A stretch of DNA of 64,000 nt, from contig OX359246.1 of the NCBI GenBank assembly GCA_947179485.1, positions 17,670,001-17,734,000 on the forward strand, written 5' to 3'. Each line of letters opens with the position of its first letter. The first letter of the stretch is position 1. Source of the DNA: Allacma fusca. Its lineage: Eukaryota; Arthropoda; Collembola; Symphypleona; Sminthuridae. Shown piece after piece: positions 48,800-58,200 of the stretch. A program made the position numbers and the translations under genes. The notes beneath the pieces were generated by a model. It was given only the letters and a program-made list of their open reading frames with translations. It did no database searches and was not told where the DNA came from.

Positions 48800-49871
48800 G
48801 CTGATGAATGGATTGTGACAAATCTGAATACATCCTTATTTTTGGGACTTGTGTTTTTCACACCCAATTTTGTCCAATCTTGCTGAACGTATTTACCCCT
48901 GGTGTACAAACCACTTTGGCCGTTGTTCTCTACGATATACATATATCACATATTGAAGCCCAAGAGCTTTGTCATTAAGCAGGTTTAAAACATTTTTTTT
49001 TCTATTTTAATTGGTGAATAAAAACCTTTACAAAACTGTACTTCATCTCACATATTCCTCATCCCCCGTATTTTCTTCAGTACTATTCCATCGCGGAGTA
49101 CGAGCAGAACTAAGGAAATATTTATTTGGAAATAAGTATTTTCATGCAAATCTAATGGTTTACATGAGCAATGCAACAAAAATCCCAACGAATTAGTTGC
49201 ACCTCTGTCGGCAGAATATGTCCTTAGACATAAACACAGCTGTGTAGGGCTCAAAGTGCAACCATATTTTGAAAAACAAAATAATCCCAGTCAGTCTAGT
49301 TATCTTCTTCCTGTTCTGTAAAAATTATTAGCACACAACCGGCAATTTGGATAGAAAAATACATGACGCAGAGACCACTAAAGACTAAGCGTCAGTTCGT
49401 CAGGCATTCATAATAAAAAAACGTAATGACTTAACAATATATGCCGAGATAATCGTATTTTATTACTCAAATTGTGTAGAATAAATGGTTTAGTAATAAA
49501 CAGTATGCCTGGCATCAAAAATATGTATTTGGTGGGCACTGAATCGGAATACCCATAAGAGCAAACTTTTTAATGTTAATACAGTCATGAGTTTATTGAA
49601 ACAATAAAAAACAATAATTGTTATTTATCTTACTTATTTATTTTACTTATTATAATATAAACAATACATTCTTTTACGTAAACATAAGTACTTCTGAGGC
49701 AGCGTGAACAATAAATTTGTTGAAACAATTATTCTTTTGTATTTAAAACAAGCTTTTTGATAGACATGAGTCATAAAACATCCTTCCCAGAATTGTCTCG
49801 CGTTAATATGGAAAAATCATCCTTTCGCAGTATTGCATTCATGGAGTTCTCAAGGCTTGCAATTGCGAGTG
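48800..49871. other. Last duplicated block; right end of the array
   Basis: Up to about 49640 this matches the downstream blocks of the other units, but no sixth F-box gene follows. From there to 49871 the sequence is unique and no gene is seen. Confidence 0.5.
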
Positions 49872-49879
49872 GCACGCGC

Positions 49880-50270
49880 CAGGGGTCGGATTTTTGTAAA
49901 TCTCCCTGGAAGATTATTTCTGAATTTCCCTGCTGACTATTATCTCCCTGCTGGTAGGTCTTCAACGATTTCAAAAATCCCTGCTGAAAAAAAGGTCAAC
50001 GATTTTCAAAATCCCTGTTGGCCAAAAAAATCCCTTACAAGACGTGAAATCCCTGCCAAATTTGGCCAATCAAGCCCAAAATCCCTGTTTGCTTAACAAA
50101 TTTCCCTGAAACACGTCAACAAATTTGAAAATCCCTGCCAAAAAAAAGGTCAACGATCTTAAAAATCCCTGTTCGTAAAAATAAATCCCTTCCCTTTGAG
50201 ATTTTCCCTGCCAGAAATATTTTTTCCCTGGGAAGATTCTTCCCGTCTTCCTACAAAAATCCGACCCCTG
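49880..50270. mobile_element. hAT MITE (391 bp)
   Basis: Perfect inverted ends CAGGGGTCGGATTTTTGTA and a perfect 8-bp duplication, gcacgcgc (49872-49879 and 50271-50278). The interior repeats 'aaaatccctg'. CAGGGG ends with an 8-bp duplication are typical of hAT elements. Confidence 0.93.
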
Positions 50271-50519
50271 GCACGCGCTATCACCCCAGAAAGACTTTCT
50301 GATTGAGCTTATCTTCTAAATCATGTAGGCATTCGCATTACACATGGCGACTAATTGTACCATGTATCCTCTCTTCTAATTTGAGATTGTGATAGAGTCC
50401 GGGTCCTTGATCGTGACCGTGATGGTAAAAACCAAATATTCACGCGCTCTAGCTGTACAGACGACCATAGTTATGTGCAACTAGCTATTGCATACAACTA
50501 TTCCGTGCTCTCAGTTAGA

Positions 50520-50740
50520 CACCCTTACTTACTCTTTACTCATAATTTTGTGTCTCATGATGTCCAGTACTTACTTTTTACTTACTCAGGGGCTTCATGG
50601 TGGCTATCTTACTTACTACTCCCTCAAAAGTTCGGGTCGGAGTGTAATACTTACTCTTTACTTACTTATTGGCAAACATAAGCTGATATTACTTACTCTT
50701 TACTTACTTTTTCCTGCATAGTACTCAAGTAATACTTACT
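50520..50740 (+). repeat. Left subterminal TTACTTACTC array
   Basis: 'cttacttactctttactcat', 'acttactttttacttactca' and close variants recur about every 40 bases. In hAT elements such short subterminal repeats are usually transposase-binding sites. Confidence 0.75.
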
Positions 50741-51275
50741 CATTTTCAAATATAATCCACATCACTGCCATCTTTGGTAGTGTAGACAACGACTCAAGTT
50801 TAACGAGTTGCATCGTCGCATATTATTTATAGGCATTGTTTGCGTATGGCCTGTGTTAACACACCTTCGCATTCCCATATTCTATCATGTGGTATCATAG
50901 AACTAACGCAAGAAATGCGCGCGCATCTAATGCAAATACATGAGAGCTTGTACAAAGGCATAATCATACGCAGTTGGTAGCATACGTAAGTACTTGAGTA
51001 GATTTGAGAAACGTTTCCTGAAAGCGATTTGCCTTGTGTTCTACGAAATAACATTCAACTTGCAGCAACTTTCCAGTATGCAGTCTTATCAGAATACATT
51101 CGTATCAGGATCCACAAGGTATGCATTTGTCAAGAAGTTGATTTATAAGTCCATTCGCAGTTTCAGTGATTTCTTCCTTTACACATTTACCACCATTCAA
51201 AATTTAAAAAAGTTTCTAAATTGAAAAGGACAAAAGTGGCAATTAAAAATAGGATCAACGCTCATCTAATTAACT

Positions 51276-51293
51276 CAACACACATGTGTGTTG
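51276..51293. repeat. Palindrome 1, CAACACACATGTGTGTTG
   Basis: Perfect 18-bp palindrome in the 5' flank of the gene-like region. Its outer flanks are not self-complementary. Confidence 0.9.
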
Positions 51294-52199
51294 CGTTCTA
51301 AGTTGGGACCACAGGACTGATCCCTTGTATTGGTGAGTTATTTGAGGTAAGAGGAATTTTAATTCATTATTTTTTGTATTATTTTCACTGCTCCTTAATT
51401 GTGCTCGTTGGCTGCAATATTGATCATGGACATTCATTATAGTGATAGTACCAATAACTGATTTTTGCGATTTTAATAATTATTTTTCCCGAAGGAGAAA
51501 TAGTTAAGATTAACTAACCATGGAATGCCAGCAGAATTTTGGCTCATAATTTGATTTTCTATACAACTTTGTGTAATTCTAATTTAATCTAATTTAGTGC
51601 TGTATTTGTTGAGTTAATGAATGTAAATCGAGTGAGTATTCACAGAAAAAACCTAAAATGCCCCTTGCGTCACACCCTCAAAACTACTACCAGGGCGATG
51701 TGGTTATATTTATTTTAAAATAATAATTACATAATGTTCTCACAGCATTGGCAATGGCGAAGGCAAAGGAATCATATTTTGCCAGGAAGTTTCGGGCAGA
51801 GAAGGTGTTTGGCACGGCACTCGTGAGAACTCAAGACAAGGATCAAAGTTTCTTGAAAGCTCGGCGACAATCCATATACGTGAAGGAGTCGATAATTCGT
51901 CCCTTACCAGAGGTAGTTCGGAAATGTGGTTTCACAAAATCTCAGCTGGAAATAAATGATGCTACCATGGAAAATAGGTGAACCCGTTTTTGTTGGGACA
52001 AGGGACCAATTTGAGACGATGATGCAAGAAACAAAGGACGAGTGTACACTTGGGTTTGACATCGACGGCCACATGCAGTACTCAATTGGAAGTAAGTGTC
52101 AAATTATATGTACACGAAATTCTTGTCACTTGGTTTATTCCTATAAATGAAACAATCGTACAAGAAGAAAAATATCATGGCTGTTTTCATGAAGAAATG

Positions 52200-52215
52200 C
52201 AACACACATGTGTTG
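52200..52215. repeat. Palindrome 2 (shortened)
   Basis: CAACACACATGTGTTG in intron 1. It lacks one TG unit, so the symmetry is imperfect. Confidence 0.8.
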
Positions 52216-52830
52216 CATTACTTCAATGCTTGAATATAGAAACTTTGTTGACCCTAATATTTAATTGTTGAGAGAAAAATTGTGACATTTTTTAAATAAT
52301 TGAATTCCGTTCAAGTGCTTTTCTACATCGTGATTTTTAATTGACTTTTTAATTTTGCAGACATAATATCGCTTATGCAAATATCCACTTTCAAAAAAGA
52401 CTTTCTCGTGGATCCGTTCACACTCCACGATGAGATTCGTAGTGAGTTGAAGCTCAAAATAGAAGATCCGGGTACCTTGCTTATTGTTCATGGAGGTGCC
52501 AACGATATATTATGGCTAAAAGGGGAATTCAAAATATTTTCCCTGTGTGTGTTTGACACTCAAATTTATGAAATTCTCCGAAGTGGCTGCTAACAAGGGG
52601 TATCCTTTAATAAATTCAAGAAAATATACTTGGCTTCATGCACCGGAGGAAAGCCACCTTACGAAAAACCAATTTGCCAGCAGGTAGATTGGAGAGTCCG
52701 ACCGTTGCCGGAGCCACTAAATATTTACAGTAGTGAGGACAGCTACTACGTACTCCTTGGATGGAATGCAATTTTAAAGCTCGTATGTAACTAATTGCAA
52801 TTTTCTCAACTCAAAATCTACTTTGCAAAC

Positions 52831-52858
52831 TAATGCAACACACATGTGTGTTGCATTA
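52831..52858. repeat. Palindrome 3 (28 bp, perfect)
   Basis: The 18-bp core at 52836-52853 is extended by TAATG on the left and CATTA on the right, so the whole is self-complementary. It lies in the intron after 52782. Confidence 0.93.
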
Positions 52859-53712
52859 ATCCTTCATGTATGATCCTGATTATACATAATTGTATTAGTA
52901 GTGAATCCTAGTTGCATAAATTACTTACTACTTATAAATAATTTCATGTGCTTTTCAGAACGATCTATCCACCATCCAGAAATCTTTACAGATGACCAAG
53001 GATTTGGTTTTAAAACCGTGGGTAGCTCCAAACTTTAAGTACTTTGATTTATGATCCCTTGATGTTTGCAATTGAAAGCTGCTTTTACCGCATTATGAAA
53101 AAATCAATGGTTTGTTATTTTGACGCGCTTTTTCAGAATGTGCGGGAACAAGTTGCACTTTTTCAAAAAGGTTAGTGCAAATAGAATTTAGTCTTTTGTC
53201 CTCAGCACTTCATTATCTAGTCTTTGTCTCCTGAAAAAGTACATACTTCATTAGAAAAACTAAGTGATTATTTAGGTTTGTGTTGATACTTTTATTGAAC
53301 AATTTACAATGTCAAAGGAGGAAAGTTTATTCCACCCATGACAAAGGTATCGGGAACCGTTTTAAGCATGGTGCCACTTCCTACTGTCATACAAGCCTAA
53401 GAGGTAGTTTTTGCAAAGGTAATAATATAATCACTATCTTGAAATTGTTAACATTTTTATTGCTATAATATTGTGGAGACTGTTTATTGAATTTCTAGAC
53501 CGAGGATGCTTTATCTGCGCTTAGAATGTCTTGTATTGAGGATTCCTCCAATGTAAGTTTCGCATGTTTTAGCTACTAAAATCTATGTCTGTAAGACCAA
53601 TATTTTACACCATTGCTTTTCATTTAGTGCATTTGTGCCGTAAAGGATCTAACCACTTCGGTCGTTAAGATCAATGATATTGAGGTAACTTTCCAATGCT
53701 TTACACATCTCT

Positions 53713-53742
53713 AAACTACAACACACATGTGTGTTGTAGTTT
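53713..53742. repeat. Palindrome 4 (30 bp, perfect)
   Basis: The 18-bp core is extended by AAACTA and TAGTTT. It lies in the short intron between the exons ending ~53682 and starting ~53791. Confidence 0.93.
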
Positions 53743-54361
53743 CACCTAATTTTAGAAATAGCGACATATTTTTTTATTCGTTGTATTCAGATCATTAAAG
53801 CCGACCTCAATGATGTTACTGGTAAGTTAAGCGATGTGTCGAATGGTATACCAACAATGGCTTTCTGATCTATTACATTTTATTTTAGATCTAACCCTTA
53901 AGCAAATGCTTATAAATACAACACTTAATTATCTTCTCAGATATTTGTGCTCTTCGTTCAAGCTTTGAACAATTCAAAGCCGAGGTGACCACCATAATTC
54001 AAAGGCCCATCTTCTGCACACTGGGATTTCTGTCGACGAAAGGGAAACAGCTGAGAGCAATCAGGGACAGACAACGACTGTGGTAAATAATTATAAGTAA
54101 TAAATTAAATAAACCAACGCAAGTAAACCTTTCGCCTTCATTAGAAATATATTTTTATTTTAGTTATTTGGTACAGTGCGACACAATGGGGAAGAGCATA
54201 ATTTGTATTTGCCTAGAAGCACTCGGGATATAATGCTGGGATGTATAAAGAAACGCGAAGCAGTTCGTCGAATTCTTTTGAGTTTCCACTCAATTCCCAA
54301 TCTCCGTCGGTTTACATTAACTGGCGAGTCGTAAGCGTCATCCTTTAATATTGCCACTAAA

Positions 54362-54383
54362 TGCAACACACATGTGTGTTGCA
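54362..54383. repeat. Palindrome 5 (22 bp)
   Basis: The core is extended by TG and CA. Four more bases on each side pair with one mismatch. It is intronic. Confidence 0.9.
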
Positions 54384-54966
54384 GTTAGTTGAAATGTTTG
54401 GCTGGGATACTATTTTCTCTTTATCATTGTTGTGTTTAAGTTTAGAACTTACAAAAAAACTCGCTTGCCTCCTTTGCGCGTAAATTCGCTGAAGGTATGT
54501 TTGACATTTTTTGCTTATTCCATTGAAATTTTTTCTTGCATAATAGAAGGCATTGTTGACTATTTAGTCATGATTGATATATTTTTCATAATTGTAATGC
54601 TTCCAGCTGCTGTTCTCAAGCTTTTTGAACCTAACAAAGCTCTAAAGACTATTGTCAACGACGATGGGACTACGAAGTATGATGACGAAATAAAATCACT
54701 TACAGCAGAGGTTCGGCCATTGATTACATCCATTGTAGAATATTATTTCAAAAGTTACAGCGCTGATGGGATCAAGATTAACTAAGTCCCGAAAAAGGAA
54801 GATGATGCCGATGAAACCACGATTCAGGAAAATGGAAATTGTCGGAAAAGGAAGTCTGGAGAAGGAAGTCTTTGGAAAAGGATGATGGTGTGGATATCGG
54901 TTCTGCTTAATTTTTATACTTCTGAAACTTTATTTATTAGAATGCAATAATTATCTTTCTTGAATT

Positions 54967-54984
54967 CAACACACATGTGTGTTG
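54967..54984. repeat. Palindrome 6 (18 bp)
   Basis: The exact core, 180 bases beyond the last stop codon. Confidence 0.9.
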
Positions 54985-55080
54985 CATTTGAATGAACGGA
55001 ATATTTGTCATTGTTTTGGTAACAATAAATTATTAGGATAAATTAGGATATTGTTAGTATTGCCACCATAAATTCAGTTT

Positions 55081-55110
55081 TTGATACAACACACATGTGT
55101 GTTGTATCAA
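55081..55110. repeat. Palindrome 7 (30 bp, perfect)
   Basis: The core is extended by TTGATA and TATCAA. It lies in the 3' flank, about 100 bases from palindrome 6. Confidence 0.93.
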
Positions 55111-55769
55111 AGAATTAAGTCCATTTAAGCAAAGACTAGTAGTGTTCTTTACAGAAAACTTCATGACATTGACTTTGATATTGTTTAAAAATAAACTTGT
55201 TTACAAGAATTAGAATCAATACGTTTTAACTATTTTAAGTATCCTATGTATATTCATTCTTCATCAATACAATTTTCACAGGAATTCCTAATGATTATGC
55301 ATACAAATTATTTTGCATGATATTGCATGGCATACTTCATCATAACAAGCGAATGTTTTTGGATACCAGAAAATGGCATGAAATTCTCCAATAGTCTATT
55401 GTATTTCTTTATATCACACCGGTTCTGGTGGCTTGCATGGAATTATAAACTAGTCAATTGTTATAACCTTTCATGTAACGGAATGCTACCACTTTAACAA
55501 CAGGCCGCATCACGCATGTTCCACGCGCAAGCGCTCCAGCCACCTTATTGACTCTTGTGGTAATTGCTACCATGTACTCCGTCCTCTGTCGCTATAGCCA
55601 ATACCATACGATTCTATACTAACTGTTGCCGTTTGGTATACAAATGACACAACATTTAGCATGAGAATTGGTCATAGCAGAGGATGCGAATGCGAAGGTG
55701 TGGGTTATCTGCCTCCATAAGCCATATATAAGTCATGGATATTGTCGGAGAACATTTTTTCTATGGTAT

Positions 55770-56010
55770 TTACTCCCGTAAAGAAGAGTTTACTTACTCA
55801 ATACTTACTTTTTGATACTTTGCAGTTCGTCTTACTTACTCATTACTTACATTACACCGGGGAATGAGTGTTCGTACTTACTCTTTACGTACTTAAACAT
55901 CAACCTTTTTAAAATTACTTACTCATTACTTACTCATACTCGCAGATGTGAGTACGAGTAAGTACAATACTCACTTACTCACTTTATGAAAAATTCGAGT
56001 AATGAGTAAA
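55770..56010 (+). repeat. Right subterminal TTACTTACTC array
   Basis: Copies of 'cttacttactcattacttac' plus the inverted 'gagtaagta' and 'gagtaatgagtaa' near the end. It is the counterpart of the left array. Confidence 0.75.
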
Positions 56011-56031
56011 ATTGAGAGCACTGCAACTATT

Positions 56032-58200
56032 TACTGACTTCCCTATTTACATTTGCATTTCTGAGCCAGCAAATGCTGGCTGTGCAGTGCTCGTGAAAAT
56101 AAAATGCTGATTACAGAGTTTTCGAAACATTCCAGCAACGCCGACGGGGTTTAACGAATGGATTCATCATTAATTTCTTCCAAGACTTGTCTAGAGACTT
56201 TGTATCAGAAGTGTCACAAGGACCGAATAACGGGTTACTTAGTGTTCAAATAAACCCGGGTAACTTTGAAAGGGTTTAACCGATTAAAATCATCTACGAA
56301 TCACGAAGAAAATCTATAACAGATTTGTAGCAAAACTTCTCGTGGAGCTGCACCTAACAAAACCCTGGTAACTCCGAAATGTTTTGATCGATTCAGTTCA
56401 TCCCACACAAATCTCAGCGCTCCAATAACTAATTTTTTCGATATGATTCAATCAGCAACATCCCAGTTTAAAAAATCATCGCAGTTGTTTCAGTACCCGC
56501 CGAATATTCGCATTAACAGTTAAGCAACATACTATAAGCCATAAGTGGGTTTGCATTTTGTTTGGTCCTAATTGGCCAACACAAAAGGCAGTAATTGTCA
56601 TTTAAACATGCTAACCTAGGCCTAGTATCCTATTACCCGAATGGGCCCTAAAAATTAATTTAAGCTCCTGGTATTATATGGAAACGACGAGCAGCATAGC
56701 CACCGCCTGCGTCGGTGGAAGCATGCTATGTATAGTAATGTAATGGGAGAGGACGCGGAGAGGCAATTCTAGCTAAAGCCAAAGCGTTCTGCGTTGCGTG
56801 GCTTGTACATTGCATTACTTATAGCAAAAGCGCTTTATGGCATTGTGCACTCGCAAGCCTAAAAAGTGCGCGTAGGAGAGAGCGAAGATTTAAACTGTCT
56901 CTCTCATCCTCATCTTCAAATTATAGTATTTAGATTCGCGTCGTTGGTTTTGCCTTAAACACAGTATTTCACAGAAAACACAGAAATAGCCCGAGGGGAC
57001 ACTTGTGTGACGTCACAGGGTCATCACGGTACGTCGCTTATGGGAATCCTACACGTGGTTACACATGTCTGCTAATAACTATTTGTACAGAATTTTAAAA
57101 ATAATTGAAGCTTTATTGCTGTTTCGACAGTAAAAAGTCAGGAAAAGGCTAATATGATTCTTTAAAAGTGAGGAGAACAGTAGTTTAGCGTGTCCCTCCC
57201 TGAAGTTTCATGGGATAGGGACGATGTCCCCCCAGTTCCCCCTTATTCCGGAGTGTCTATAATGGGGAAGATGGCCAGAATCCTTAAACTTCCTGATTTG
57301 GCTTGACCGAACATTAACTATACTGCCTCTGTTTTCAAGCATATTCGATGAAATTATATTGATGTCCATGTGTCAATGCACGATTTAATAAGTTGAAGAT
57401 GTGAGTTGTTTCTGTGAACAAACATGCGTTAAATGAATCTCAATGAAGGGGAAAATTTATTGCGATATATTTATAACATTGGAAATAATATATAATAATA
57501 TGTTTTTCTACAATATTCTATATTAATATTACTGAATGTATTGATAGTTTCAGTTCAACTTAAGATTTGCGGAAAAATGAAATGACCGTCCATTTATTTA
57601 ATGATGAAATCACAGATTGAATAATTAGAACACAGAAACATATCCAGATGCCCGTATCTGTAGTTATTTATTCTAGGAAAAGAGAGAAACGATTCATCTG
57701 ATGATCAAAATTTAAAAATGCATAATCGATTGGAGATCAGCAACTCAAAATAAAGATAACTAGAATGAATAACTCTCTGCACAAGAAAGATTCTTAAAAC
57801 CAAATCTCTAAGATTCTTGCATTTAACAGTAAGTAATGTTATTTAAATGATACAAAAAATATTTGCAACGTAATTTGCAAACAATGAAGTCCTGATGACG
57901 GGATTCAACTTAAACTGGAGCGTGAGAAAATTCTAATTGTTGGACTAGCTAGCGACTGATACATGACACATAAGTCACTAACAATAAAAGTTTAGAATTC
58001 TATTCACAGAATGGATTCGTCGAATCTTGAGAAACTATTTATTTAACTCTTAAAATTACTTAAAATTTTATAGTTATGTACTTATACCTAACACAACTGA
58101 ATACAAGAAATAATTGCTACTGCATTTGACTACAACTGGATTCAAACATATCGGATAAATTCATTTCGCAATAGACAAGGGTCACGGAACTCAAACGGGT
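56032..58200. other. Unassigned sequence
   Basis: I see no gene, no clear repeat and no TIR element. Region 56690-56990 is somewhat richer in GC. The stretch nearest 58200 is the 3' flank of the protease gene. Confidence 0.4.

Larger units (their letters stand above)
51746..53021 (+). pseudogene. EXOSC10/Rrp6-like 3'-5' exonuclease, broken
   Basis: Exons: 51746-52091 (ATG at 51754), 52361-52782 and 52959-53021, with GT-AG junctions. The protein matches the order of Rrp6-type DEDD exonucleases: a lead-in EPVFVGTRDQFETMM, exo I LGFDIDGH (the family usually has D-x-E; here the Glu is Asp), LMQISTFKKDFLVDPF, exo II HGGANDILWL, FDTQIYEIL, then QQVDWRVRPLPEP and exo III YSSEDSYYVLL. In the family these enzymes trim RNA 3' ends as part of the nuclear exosome. 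Breaks: the frame shifts near 51960-51980, and TAA stands at 52591-52593 in otherwise open sequence. The first ~70 codons (AKAKESYFARKFRAEKVFGT) are not recognised. Intron 1 (52092-52360) and the intron after 52782 each contain the palindrome. It is probably a captured gene copy that has decayed; a divergent functional protein would need both breaks to be errors. Confidence 0.72.
53137..54784 (+). pseudogene. Second half of the gene-like region, unknown protein
   Basis: I read several short exons with GT-AG borders: 53137-53170, 53514-53550 region (TEDALSALRMSCIEDSSN), ~53636-53682 (CICAVKDLTTSVVKINDIE), ~53791-53821 (IIKADLNDVT), ~53940-54083 (ALRSSFEQFKAEVTTIIQRP, LGFLSTKGKQLRAIRDRQRL), ~54164-54331 (LYLPRSTRDIMLGCIKKREA, ILLSFHSIPNLRRFTLTGES), ~54444-54494 (TYKKTRLPPLRVNSLK) and from ~54628 to TAA at 54782-54784 (LFEPNKALKTIVNDDGTTKY). 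Most phases agree (0, 0, 1), but the junction near 54083/54164 does not keep frame. It may be the C-terminal part of the exonuclease gene or a separate gene. No domain is recognised. Codon-like, protein-like composition in every exon argues that it was coding. Confidence 0.5.
50503..56023. mobile_element. Large hAT-like TIR element carrying a gene-like region
   Basis: The left end is CCGTGCTCTCAGTT and the right end, inverted, CAGTGCTCTCAATT. The flanking 8-mers are identical: caactatt at 50495-50502 and 56024-56031. Subterminal arrays of TTACTTACTC lie inside both ends (50520-50740 in one orientation, 55770-56010 in both). Between them, instead of a transposase, lie spliced exons of an exonuclease-like and an unknown protein, plus seven copies of an 18-bp palindrome. 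No hAT dimerisation or catalytic motif was seen. Either the element captured a host gene, or two related termini happen to bracket it; the perfect 8-bp duplication favours a single mobile unit. Confidence 0.75.

Noticed and set aside
54160..54369. 69-codon minus-strand ORF
   Set aside because: It is antisense to a plus-strand exon that has splice borders. The plus frame is protein-like.
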